Positions 50,481 through 62,428 of a DNA stretch of 64,000 nt are shown here, in pieces. A model generated the notes under the pieces. It had not been told where the DNA came from and ran no database searches. It was given only the letters and a program-made list of their open reading frames with translations. The position numbers were made by a program, and so were the translations under genes. This DNA comes from Polydactylus sextarius (lineage: Eukaryota > Chordata > Actinopteri > Polynemidae). The stretch's first letter is position 1; every line of letters begins with the position of its first letter. The stretch covers positions 6,794,501 to 6,858,500 of the forward strand of contig CM028926.1 of NCBI GenBank assembly GCA_016801845.1. The letters are read 5' to 3'.

Positions 50481-52329
50481 TCAGACAGCTCCAAGAACAG
50501 ATATCTATTTTTTATAAACTTTACTCAGCATCAGATAGATGTGCTGTGCTCTCTCTCATCTGTTGCTGTCTTAATCTTAGAAAGGGTTTGTTCTCTACAG
50601 ATATGGTTTTCATCTTCATCTAGTAAATGAAATGCATGACCAGAGTTACAGGGATTTTTCAACAAGAAATATCAGAAACATTTGACTAATTGCACCAAAT
50701 AGAACAACTTTTTCACCAAATAGAACAACAACTGCTGGTATGAATCTATTTCACTGCATCTGTAATATCTCATTTTCTGCTGCAGGCTAGCTGAAAATAA
50801 ATGTTTTTTTGAACAAATAGCCAGTATCGTTGTCTATTCTAGCTTGGAGAATGGCTTTTTAGCTGTTGTGGTCATTTTTTTTCCTCCACTGTCATTACAG
50901 CCATTGTGACCAATAGCATGAGAAAATACATGTGCAGCACATAAACATGGAATTACAACCCAAAGAAGGAGCTTACATCAGGTCTCAAGGGATACGGCCA
51001 TTGTTTTTGTAAGATCTGTGAAGAACAACAGGTGGAGAAGATGCATACCGAGAGTCAGCGCCGTAAAGTAAAACTACATCCTCAATAACAATTAGTACAT
51101 TTCTGACAACCTCCACTGATCAAGTCAAAAAGTCTGCACAGCCCTTTCCTGTCATAAATGTTAGTTTATGAATGACTTGAAAGGGCCTATGATCGTGATG
51201 TCCTTCACTGTGCTGGTAGATTAATTATATTTCACTGACCACACTACACATATGCGTTGAAGTGATTAATCTTTCCACAGAGCTGTCACTAATTATGCTG
51301 ACTTCACCTAAAATATGTGGCAACCACTAGAAGATGCCTTCTCAGCAGCAGATTTCTAGGGTATTGGGGGTGGGGGGGTGGGTGGAGGGCACAGAAATGA
51401 GGCAGTGTGGCAAGTTCACGGGATGCTGGGTAAATTAATTGCGGCCCTGTGCCTCCAATTAGACCTGACTCTCTTTAATTGGCGCTGAACGAGCTCCAAA
51501 GGCCTATGCTGGGCGATGGGGCAAAGAGGGAAGGACTCTCTCTCTCTTTCTATTTTTTTCTCTCTTTCTCTCACTCACACACACAGACTATTGTGTGTAG
51601 GCACAGAATGCATTCACAACCACCAAGTCCCACCCTTTAGGAATTAACAACAGGAAGCTAATTTGCATGTAAAGCAGGTTTGATAGACACAGCTGACTAG
51701 TTAGAGGAGCTGTAATAAAGACCTGAGATAACACAAGGGTATTAACCCCTTGGCACTGCTGTTGGCTGCTCTGTCTTTCTTCAGCTGTGTTATCTTCCTC
51801 CTGTTCCCTTTCTAAATCTTATCTTTAATCTCTTAATTTCCTCTTACCTGTAAAGGTGTGTCACATTCTCCTCATTTGCTGCCTTTTTTTTCTCCTCTTT
51901 GATCTGAAAAATGGCACAGCAGCCAGTCACATAGCTGAAGCAGTGCTGAGCTTCACTTAAGAGGCTCTTACTGTAATTAAGGGGTGACTTCACACACAGA
52001 CTGGCAGTTTATTTGGCCTTTATTACTACTTTACAACTTAACAGCATGACCTGTTATTAAATGTTAAAGAATACATTCTACTGGCTTCAAATCACATTTT
52101 AATATTATAAATACATAAACATATTCTGTGAAGGTGTGGCAGTGAATACAGTGGTAAATCATTTCTGCCAGCTGTTTCAAAGATGCCTTCATCAGTTGCT
52201 AATTACATTGGTATGTTTAAAACTTTAAAACTGTCCTATTGGGATAAATAGTACAGAATCAGAGTTAAATATATACATTCAAGGACAATAAATATGAACT
52301 TTCATCTATCCTTCTTTCCTTTTCTTCAG

Positions 52330-52656
52330 GATCACGTCTGCGCCAAGAGGACTCCCCACCCCGGATTGTGGAGCACCCATCTGACCTGATTGTTTCCAAA
52401 GGGGAACCGGCCACTCTCAACTGCAAGGCTGAGGGTCGGCCAACCCCGACAGTGGAGTGGTACAAGGATGGAGAGCGGGTGGAAACAGACAGGGACAATC
52501 CACGTTCGCAGCGCATGCTGCTGCCCAGCGGCTCCCTCTTCTTCTTACGCATCGTCCACGGACGACGGGGCAAACCAGACGAAGGCTCCTATGTCTGCGT
52601 CGCCCGCAACTACCTGGGAGAGGCAGTGAGCCACAATGCTTCACTGGAAGTAGCCA
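52330..52656 (+). CDS. robo1: robo1 exon encoding first immunoglobulin domain
   Basis: Robo1 is a single-pass axon-guidance receptor, and its Ig1 domain is the main binding site for Slit. After an acceptor, TTTCTTCAG, ending at 52329, the exon gives 108 full codons: SRLRQED, then PPRIVEHPSDLIVSKGEPA. The Ig fold cysteines are C31 (TLNC) and C89 (YVCVARNYLG), with core W43 (VEWYKDG). A basic cluster HGRRGK lies at residues 76-81, and an N-glycosylation sequon NAS at 102-104. It ends at a GTAAGT donor (52657), phase 1-1, 327 bases. The leftover base A needs an Ile/Met/Thr-type codon next, matching ROBO1 EVA-Ile rather than ROBO2 EVA-Leu. DLIVSKGEPAT and SHNASLEVA are also ROBO1-like, while KDGERVETD and PDEGSYVC resemble ROBO2, so the paralogue call is strong but not absolute. 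The frame is intact. Confidence 0.95.
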
Positions 52657-53110
52657 GTAAGTGCAGCATGTCTCTTATATTTCTTCCTTGGCCTGGAGTG
52701 TAGGTGTGAATGGAAGAGTTTGGGTGTAGATGCAGCTGAATAACAGGCTCCAGTTTCTTCCAGTGTTTCTGTCATCAATGTGTTCATTGGGTTGGATAAT
52801 CTCTCAGGAGATGGGCAGGATGTGTTTGGCCCACTGGTCTCCGTGGGCCTGCAGAGCCTTGGGGGAGAAGTGGCCTGATCATTCCAGGGTGAATGCTCCT
52901 CTAAAGGGCCCTTGGTAGGTGGTCAGGAGCTACAATGAGAACAAAGCCCTTTCTGTTTTGGCCCTGTTTCTGCTTTTTGTCAGATAGATGGATATAAATA
53001 GAAGGTTTTATATCAAAAGGAATGCAATCATTGCATCTGAGTTTAGTCATCTTTTAATGAAGAGCTTTCCCACTCATTACACTGAAGTATCAGAGATTCA
53101 TTTTGTTGTC

Positions 53111-55894
53111 TGATACACTCACGCAGTGATAGGTTAGCTTTGATGTAAAGTGGATTTAAGCATCTCAGTGTTCAACAAGCAGACTTGGAAACATTTTAGC
53201 AAAGGGAATATTTGGCAGACAGCGGGTATGCAATGTAGGAGGAGCAAATAATCTTTCTAAACAATTTAGTCTCTTTGTGAGTGCTGACCTGTGTTGACAA
53301 ATTTGTTCTCATGATTCTTTTAAGGCTGCTTTCAGTGGTGAGGTCAGCTCTTCAGATATATTATCTCTTTGCTCTCTTGACTGGCTGAGAGTGAAGGCTG
53401 AGGAGGAAAGCTCAGATATCAACCGCTCCTCTAGCGTGCCCGGAGGCTGTCACCAACCCGCTCACTGTAATCTAATCAAGATGGGGAAAGAAAGAACAGT
53501 GTGTGTGAACGAATGTGTGTGTGAGAGTATAGACGCTGCTGGGCACGGAGCTGCTGGCTTAATAAGGGTAATGGTCTTGCGTATAACGTGTTGGTCAGAG
53601 AGAGTACAAACTCTCGCTGCATATTTTCAGATTTAAGATGTATTAGTGGATGTCTAGAGTAAACAGATGAGACAAGATTGGTCTGCTGTGAGTGCTATTT
53701 TACAATATTGTATTAACAAAGTGAAATGTGAAGTTAGAAGCACAAGATCAAAAGCCTTTCAAGCCTCTTTGTTGTGCATTACAAGTTTCCACAGGTCATA
53801 GTGCAAAAAATATTGTCCCCTAGTTGTAGATGATATACAGTGTTTATTTCAGAGGTAGGGGTTTTCAAGTAGAAAAACAAGACACTTGGTGGGAATTGCA
53901 GAGCAGCTTTGGCTCAATCTAAAGTTTGGGCTTCTGATTCTGTAGAAGGTTCAAATAGACCCATAATGACAAGCCACCGTTCCCCAGCCTGCTCTCCTTC
54001 TCGCTTAGTTGGTGTCTCTCGCTCCCCTCTTTGCTTCTCATTCCTAACTCACGTATAATTATGTTGTCTGAGCAACCAGGATGGAACCCTGCCGGAGTAA
54101 AGAGGCTGTAGAAAAGCCAAAAAAAGCCTAGAAACACAGAGATTTTTTTACAAGGAAAGAATGAAAAAAATACATGCCATAAATCTGAGTCATGAGGTTA
54201 TATAAGCATGTTTTAAAGTTGTTGTTTTTTGAGTTCTCGTTATCATTAAAGATGTGTCACACCAATAGAGTTATGAGTTGAACAATGTCGTCAGCGTGTT
54301 TTCCTCAGACTCAACAGTGAGTTTAGGGTTCATCCCAGCAATTTAATTTCCAATGAAAGTCCAAAGCAGGAAGTCATGGTTTTAATTGTGTTTACTTTGC
54401 CTAGTGCGCATCTTGAACTTAAACAGCTAAAAACACAAGTTTTTAGAAATGTTATTCTAAGGGCCCAACTTCTACAATTTCCCTCACTCACCAGCGATTG
54501 TTAACATAATCTAAGTTTAAACAAGTCCTGTTTTGCCAGGCTAGGAGAGCTGACCCAGTTTATTTGGTTAATCATTAACCATAAGTACAGTGCACTCCTT
54601 GGCCTAACTATCTCAGCTTCTTAACTCAGAGCCCAGGCTGTTTATTCAAATAAACTGATTATTCTCCTATTGCTTCATTGTTTTCTCTGCGTTAGAGATG
54701 TCAACTTCAAATAACAAACTTCCTTTTTTGTTCTCAATGATTGCCTGGTGATAAAGACCTGAGAATAAGGTCACATTGAAATTTGCTGTTTATTGTTACT
54801 TAAAAAAAAGTATTTGAAACAAAGAAATTATGTTTCCAAACACTGAACAAAGAAAATGCTAAAAAATGGTAAGAGAAAAGAGGAAATATGTTTGTGAAAA
54901 TTGCTTAGTGTCATTAAAATTGAAGCAGACATCATTTTCGATAAAAATATTTAGAAATGCTGTCAAGCTGTCTTAAAAGCCTGAAATAATTTGCAAGTAC
55001 ATGTTTCATATCTTTTTTTTTGACTTAAACACTGGTTGCTGCTTTTGTGAAAACAAAGATTTTGTTGACGTCATTCCAAAAAGATGGAAGTAATTTATAT
55101 TTTCTGTTTAGTAGCAGCTGTATAGGGCTGAGCACAACTTCTACAGTTACTGTATGTTCTGTGATTTGTCACATTAGTTTCTTTTTACCGCTGCTCTGCA
55201 TGAGGCCCTGAGAGGCTCTATGAATAGCTTGTTTCCCTTTTCCTGGATGCAGAGATAGTAAAGTGAGGTAATGGACGGCACACTGCTCCACTTGAGCGGG
55301 CGATAACCTCAGGGCCTGCTGTCTAGTGGCCTGGCCAACTACACAGTGCTGACCGCACAGGGTTGGCTGCAAGTCTTAAAAAACACACACTCCTTTCTCC
55401 AGAGGCATGGTTTATTTTTTACAGTCACTAACAGAAGTTAAGAGATGTTAACTTGAAATGTGTCCACTGCATATAACTCTGCTCTGTCAAGTTTATCTCT
55501 TATTGATCTTGATGGTTCAGTTGAGTTTCTGTCACCGTGTGCAGCCAGCTGGCTCTGCTGACTCTCTGATTAGTTGGGGGAAGGTCAGGGCGTCGGATGT
55601 GTTGGAGGCGGCACAGTTCATTTTGACAGATTTGGGGCCATTCTTGAGGGTCATCTGCAGAGCGGAGGACAGTTGGCTGGCATGCGCCAGTTTAAAGGCA
55701 ACACAGCCACCTCCCACTGATCTGAGGATCCGCCTGTCTCTCTTGCAGGAAATCCCTTGTACTACATCTGTTGGCTCTCAAAGACTCAGAGCCTTTCTGT
55801 CGTCCTCTTCAGCTCAACCCCTCCCAAGCTAAACCCCTCCTCTTGACACATAACATCTGAGTTTACTCTATCTCGCTTTTCTTTCTTTCCTCCC
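53111..55894 (+). repeat. Tandem segmental duplication, copy 1
   Basis: First unit of a head-to-tail duplication, 2784 bases, beginning TGATACACTCACGCAGTGAT and ending CTTTCTTTCCTCCC directly against copy 2. It is non-coding. The identical open frames it shares with copy 2 (53391-53636, 55458-55832) are by-products of the duplication. I see no terminal inverted repeats, target-site duplication or transposase, so it is not an obvious transposon. Confidence 0.97.
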
Positions 55895-58673
55895 TGATAC
55901 ACTCACGCAGTGATAGGTTAGCTTTGATGTAAAGTGGATTTAAGCATCTCAGTGTTCAACAAGCAGACTTGGAAACATTTTAGCAAAGGGAATATTTGGC
56001 AGACAGCGGGTATGCAATGTAGGAGGAGCAAATAATCTTTCTAAACAATTTAGTCTCTTTGTGAGTGCTGACCTGTGTTGACAAATTTGTTCTCATGATT
56101 CTTTTAAGGCTGCTTTCAGTGGTGAGGTCAGCTCTTCAGATATATTACTTTGCTCTCTTGACTGGCTGAGAGTGAAGGCTGAGGAGGAAAGCTCAGATAT
56201 CAACCGCTCCTCTAGCGTGCCCGGAGGCTGTCACCAACCCGCTCACTGTAATCTAATCAAGATGGGGAAAGAAAGAACAGTGTGTGTGAACGAATGTGTG
56301 TGTGAGAGTATAGACGCTGCTGGGCACGGAGCTGCTGGCTTAATAAGGGTAATGGTCTTGCGTATAACGTGTTGGTCAGAGAGAGTACAAACTCTCGCTG
56401 CATATTTTCAGATTTAAGATGTATTAGTGGATGTCTAGAGTAAACAGATGAGACAAGATTGGTCTGCTGTGAGTGCTATTTTACAATATTGTATTAACAA
56501 AGTGAAATGTGAAGTTAGAAGCACAAGATCAAAAGCCTTTCAAGCCTCTTTGTTGTGCATTACAAGTTTCCACAGGTCATAGTGCAAAAAATATTGTCCC
56601 CTAGTTGTAGATGATATACAGTGTTTATTTCAGAGGTAGGGGTTTTCAAGTAGAAAAACAAGACACTTGGTGGGAATTGCAGAGCAGCTTTGGCTCAATC
56701 TAAAGTTTGGGCTTCTGATTCTGTAGAAGGTTCAAATAGACCCATAATGACAAGCCACCGTTCCCCAGCCTGCTCTCCTTCTCGCTTAGTTGGTGTCTCT
56801 CGCTCCCCTCTTTGCTTCTCATTCCTAACTACGTATAATTATGTTGTCTGAGCAACCAGGATGGAACCCTGCCGGAGTAAAGAGGCTGTAGAAAAGCCAA
56901 AAAAAGCCTAGAAACACAGAGATTTTTTTACAAGGAAAGAATGAAAAAAATACATGCCATAAATCTGAGTCATGAGGTTATATAAGCATGTTTTAAAGTT
57001 GTTGTTTTTTTGAGTTCTCGTTATCATTAAAGATGTGTCACACCAATAGAGTTATGAGTTGAACAATGTCGTCAGCGTGTTTTCCTCAGACTCAACAGTG
57101 AGTTTAGGGTTCATCCCAGCAATTTAATTTCCAATGAAAGTCCAAAGCAGGAAGTCATGGTTTTAATTGTGTTTACTTTGCCTAGTGCGCATCTTGAACT
57201 TAAACAGCTAAAAACACAAGTTTTTAGAAATGTTATTCTAAGGGCCCAACTTCTACAATTTCCCTCACTCACCAGCGATTGTTAACATAATCTAAGTTTA
57301 AACAAGTCCTGTTTTGCCAGGCTAGGAGAGCTGACCCAGTTTATTTGGTTAATCATTAACCATAAGTACAGTGCACTCCTTGGCCTAACTATCTCAGCTT
57401 CTTAACTCAGAGCCCAGGCTGTTTATTCAAATAAACTGATTATTCTCCTATTGCTTCATTGTTTTCTCTGCGTTAGAGATGTCAACTTCAAATAACAAAC
57501 TTCCTTTTTGTTCTCAATGATTGCCTGGTGATAAAGACCTGAGAATAAGGTCACATTGAAATTTGCTGTTTATTGTTACTTAAAAAAAAGTATTTGAAAC
57601 AAAGAAATTATGTTTCCAAACACTGAACAAAGAAAATGCTAAAAAATGGTAAGAGAAAAGAGGAAATATGTTTGTGAAAATTGCTTAGTGTCATTAAAAT
57701 TGAAGCAGACATCATTTTCGATAAAAATATTTAGAAATGCTGTCAAGCTGTCTTAAAAGCCTGAAATAATTTGCAAGTACATGTTTCATATCTTTTTTTT
57801 TGACTTAAACACTGGTTGCTGCTTTTGTGAAAACAAAGATTTTGTTGACGTCATTCCAAAAAGATGGAAGTAATTTATATTTTCTGTTTAGTAGCAGCTG
57901 TATAGGGCTGAGCACAACTTCTACAGTTACTGTATGTTCTGTGATTTGTCACATTAGTTTCTTTTACCCGCTGCTCTGCATGAGGCCCTGAGAGGCTCTA
58001 TGAATAGCTTGTTTCCCTTTTCCTGGATGCAGAGATAGTAAAGTGAGGTAATGGACGGCACACTGCTCCACTTGAGCGGGCGATAACCTCAGGGCCTGCT
58101 GTCTAGTGGCCTGGCCAACTACACAGTGCTGACCGCACAGGGTTGGCTGCAAGTCTTAAAAACACACACTCCTTTCTCCAGAGGCATGGTTTATTTTTTA
58201 CAGTCACTAACAGAAGTTAAGAGATGTTAACTTGAAATGTGTCCACTGCATATAACTCTGCTCTGTCAAGTTTATCTCTTATTGATCTTGATGGTTCAGT
58301 TGAGTTTCTGTCACCGTGTGCAGCCAGCTGGCTCTGCTGACTCTCTGATTAGTTGGGGGAAGGTCAGGGCGTCGGATGTGTTGGAGGCGGCACAGTTCAT
58401 TTTGACAGATTTGGGGCCATTCTTGAGGGTCATCTGCAGAGCGGAGGACAGTTGGCTGGCATGCGCCAGTTTAAAGGCAACACAGCCACCTCCCACTGAT
58501 CTGAGGATCCGCCTGTCTCTCTTGCAGGAAATCCCTTGTACTACATCTGTTGGCTCTCAAAGACTCAGAGCCTTTCTGTCGTCCTCTTCAGCTCAACCCC
58601 TCCCAAGCTAAACCCCTCCTCTTGACACATAACATCTGAGTTTACTCTATCTCGCTTTTCTTTCTTTCCTCCC
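55895..58673 (+). repeat. Tandem segmental duplication, copy 2
   Basis: Second unit, 2779 bases. Against copy 1 I find a 3-base deletion near 56148, a lost C near 56831 (AACTCACG to AACTACG), one extra T in a T-run near 57011, one T fewer near 57509, a T/C change pair near 57965 (TTTTTACCG to TTTTACCCG) and one A fewer near 58160. Identity is therefore well above 99 percent. After its end the sequence continues as CTTGCTCATCTC, unlike copy 1. Confidence 0.97.
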
Positions 58674-61600
58674 CTTGCTCATCTCTCCTAACTCTTCATT
58701 AATTCTCCGTTACAACCCACTAAAGTAGAACAAGCCGTGTGACTGTAACAGCTTAGTTCACTACCTTGTGGCAGGGTAATTATTTATTTGTCATGGTGTT
58801 TGCCTTTCATTAACTTGTTACAAGAGTGACAATATATTGCAGCAGCTTTGTTTCTTTTCTGCCAATTTTTAGCCAACATCTGTGCCTCTGTTTTTGCTAT
58901 TTTTGTGAGACCTGTGGAGTACGCGTAGCCTCCTTTTTCTGCCCAGCAAATATTAAGAAGTTCCCAAAATAAAATGAAACTCTGAGGTAAAAAAAAAAAG
59001 AGATGGAGAGAAAAGAAACAGCAATGAATGAGAGAGCCAGAGCAGGCCGATTAAAAGAAAGAAAAAAAAATCAGGACAACTAAAACCCAGCAGAATCAGC
59101 ATTGAGCATATTGGCAAGCTGCCAGGAGACTGGAGGCAGAGTGTGTTACTGCTCTGTGGCAGTTATTTGTCTCAGGGAGGTTCAGAGCAAATTGGTGCAA
59201 ACGGCACAGCCAGGGTCTGCTTCATGAGTCAACATGCAGCTGAGGCGTGGGCTCTACACCACAGACTCTCCTTGGCCTCCATTCTGATCTGTTTTATGTT
59301 GGAATGCAGACCCCTTCCACAATCTCAAAGCCCAGTGTGTGTGGCTGTCAAAGCTGAACTCTTGTTTGCTAAGAAAACTCTGTTTTACACAAGTATAAAA
59401 AGTTTTTCTTCTTTCGTTCTTTTGGCTTTAAAACAAATCCCAGTATATTCATTTCAAATAGTTTTTGTTTTTAGTTTCTGCTACTGGATAGTTGATGGGT
59501 GTTTTCTCCTTAGTGAAGGCTACTTTAGTTTAATGCTGTTAATCTTGAAATGACAGTACAGGGAAAAAACAAGCTACTGTTATTATTAAACTCCCCTCAG
59601 CAACTGGCGGCTCAGTCAAGCCTCTGCAGAGATGATATGTTGAGCATTTCAAGTAGCTTTCTGTTAATCAATATATGCAAATAATGATTTTTATCATGCA
59701 TGTTGTGTGTGGTCTGTTTAACCTTGCATATTTACCACTTCAGGGTGTTTGCACGAATCAATGTAATCCATGTAATTAAACCTGGAGCATCTATTTGCTG
59801 TGGTTGGTCAATACCCAAGTGTCACTTTGATTACTGAATTTTTGTGATGTGCAGCACGTCCAGCATGACAGAAATGTGTGGTGCCTCTGATAATGTGCTG
59901 TGCTTGTTAGTGACCTGGATACATGTCTTCAAACTTTGACCATATTGACTAAAATACGCATAAGACGCATCTTGGCAGATATCGACCGACATAATAAACC
60001 CAAAATGCAGATGTCACTCCATGCAGTGACAGCAGCCTGGAGTGAAGGGAAAGAAGATCCTCATGTCTCTTTCAGTCATGTTAGAGTCTGTCAAGTGTCA
60101 CACTGCTTTGGGGATTTTAGGAACATGGTTTTTAAAACTTTCGAGCACAACGTCACCCACACATAACCCTCCCTCACCAAAACTAATAGCGCAGGCTAGA
60201 TGCGAGGCCAAGTGCTGAAAATACTTGTCAAGGGAAGGAGCAGTGTTGCAGTAGATTGAAGCCAGAGCAGAAAAACAGGACAGCTTTTTAACCGAGTCTT
60301 AGGAGCTTTGTGTTGTTGTACAGCGAACACTGGCAACGTGCCTAAAGAGATCACACATGCTGCAGAGTGAGAAAGTAGTATGAAAGGATTGGTGTATATA
60401 AGAATGAAGCCATCAATAGGGCAAGATTGGGTGAGGCAAGACTTCCTGTGTTTGACGAGCGTGTGAGTGTGTATGTATTTGATTCTGTCAATCTGTCAGT
60501 GTGTGCAGTGTTTCCCACAAGCTGAGAATTTACTTATGGAGGTGGATGTGAAATATGTGTGACCCAGGTTATTTTTATAGCTACATTTTCCAGGCGTTCC
60601 CCAAATGCATCATGTGAAGGTTTTTGGTAAAGGTTAGCTGGAAGGCTCAGCTCAGAAAAGACACGATCAGGTGTGTGACCAAAAATTAGTGAAATGAAGT
60701 GTTTCAATGTAAGATTTACCTAAGCTGAAACTAGTGATTTTATCTTCATGGGTGGGCCTGTATCTTTTATGGTCTGTATTATCGGTTTTTCACCTGTGGA
60801 ATTTAGGAGGAAATTGCACCATAAAACAATAACACTGAGTAAATAGGGTTTGTTTTTTTGAGTTTGTTTCATTTTGTGAGATAGACATCTACTCGTTTTA
60901 TCTGTTTCTTCATAAAAACAGAGAATGAAATGCCAAACGCAGCTGTTTCATACTGACTTATTTTTTTTTCCTTTCACATCTCCTCTTAGTGTGCATTCAT
61001 GTAGAAAATGGGTTGTCTCTGTTAACAAGGAAGAGAATTCTGACTTATGGAGTCCACTTTAGGCACTTTCCTCTGTTTCTCTAGAGGTTTTTTCAGTCCA
61101 TCCATTTACACATGATGACATTTACCAGATACTTCGGGATGTCTTTGAAAAAGTAGTGCTACTGCACAACTTACTTTCTGGGTGTCTGGACACTTCCTTC
61201 AAAATCTTGTGCCTCAGAGCCTTTTTTTTCAGTTGCCACAGTGACTGCTTATTCATCTCTGTGTAATCCTCGCCTCTGGCTACAGTTCAGAAAACATGGG
61301 TAGGATGGGTGCTGGGTCCCAGGATAGTATGAAGTATGATATTAACATTGTGAAGTGCGAGTCTAGAGTAGATAAGATACAGTATGTGAGCTCTTGAGAT
61401 CAGTAGTCCACTGCTACCTCTCTGGAGGACCACTGATAGCAGAGTACCTCAACTTCCTCTCCTCTTAAAAACCTTCCACATTGTTTGTGTATGTGCATGT
61501 TGTGTGTCTGCGATGTTCATATTTTATCAACATGTTTCCATATTTGTTTGAGGTGTGTATTTGGCTGTGATCCATGTGTGATAAATGCTTTTGGTTGTAA

Positions 61601-62404
61601 GCTGGGTGTCAGAGCCTGTGAGAAGCAGATGAATGTGTTCTGCTGACTCTAATCTCCACTTCTTCTGCAGAGACCTGGGTATTACTCTTGTTGTGAGGTG
61701 TAATCTCCTCTTGGTCTGAGACTCTGCTGTGGCTGGAGAGGTTGCTCATATGTGTGTGTTCATGTGTCAGTGAGGTTTGTGTGTGTATGTGTGTGAACGT
61801 GCCTGCATTCTGCTATCTGGTCATATGACGAGGTGTTCTGCTCTGTGGACATGCTCTGGTTATTAAACCTGGGTTAAGCCCTTACTTGAAACCTTCTATC
61901 ATGCTCCTCGATCCGAGACGATGGAGTTAGGGAGGATTAAGGGGTTTGGAGACTGGAACTTCAGGGATTTTCAGCCAACATTTTGGCAAAGTTAGAAAAA
62001 TGTGCTCAAGGGGCACACTCAGTCAACTTAAGGTGAGCCTGCACAGACCTTGTGATGGCCTTTTTTCCCGTTGTCTTTACTGTTTACTCTCAGGAGACAG
62101 ACCACCATTTCACCACCTATTGATAGTTTTTCAGCTACCCTCTAACTCTCAGCAGGGCCCAACAAATAGCTGTGAACTCTTGGTAAAGCACAGCAAGCGT
62201 ACAAAACAAGAACAGTGCAGTGAAATGTCAGGTATACTTGATATGCTTTGTGCCAAAATACTTGAAACAAACAAAACAAGCTTTTTTTTTTTAGTAACAC
62301 AACATATGATTTATGTCCATTTGACTGCACAGTAACAATGAACTTTGGTGTGATTGCACACGTCTTTTTTAACCATGACAAGGATAGCATCAGGGCTTTA
62401 TAGG

Positions 62405-62428
62405 TTATTATTATTATTATTATTATTA
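62405..62428. repeat. (TTA)8 microsatellite
   Basis: Eight uninterrupted TTA triplets. Confidence 0.95.

Larger units (their letters stand above)
36804..52329 (+). other. robo1: robo1 intron between signal-peptide exon and Ig1 exon
   Basis: About 15.5 kb with no further recognisable exon. It contains A-rich runs near 37831-37860, a (TTTGG)n run at 41436-41454, two G-rich quadruplex-type motifs (41139-41160 and 51366-51389), a 17-base poly-T at 48113-48129, a TG-rich microsatellite at 49203-49223 and a tRNA-derived SINE-like piece at 50330-50480. Longer open frames, such as 43228-43683 and 44951-45406, have no domain and unbiased codon use, and I treat them as chance. Confidence 0.75.

Noticed and set aside
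52330..52656. Assignment to robo2 or robo3
   Set aside because: The next codon must start with A, which excludes the Leu found in ROBO2. A DNSLGYTG exon upstream is specific to ROBO1. Robo3 differs more in this domain in mammals, though fish robo3 was not compared.
53391..58611. Pairs of identical 81- and 124-codon frames
   Set aside because: The identity comes from the tandem duplication, not from selection on protein. The frames lack domains and include TG-repeat and intron-like sequence.
53111..58673. The duplication as a transposon or LTR pair
   Set aside because: The units are directly adjacent with no internal region, no TG...CA LTR ends, no inverted termini and no target-site duplication.
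59143..59553. 136-codon open frame with a hydrophobic C-terminal half
   Set aside because: T-rich sequence gives Phe/Leu runs by chance. There is no family match and no splice or promoter context.
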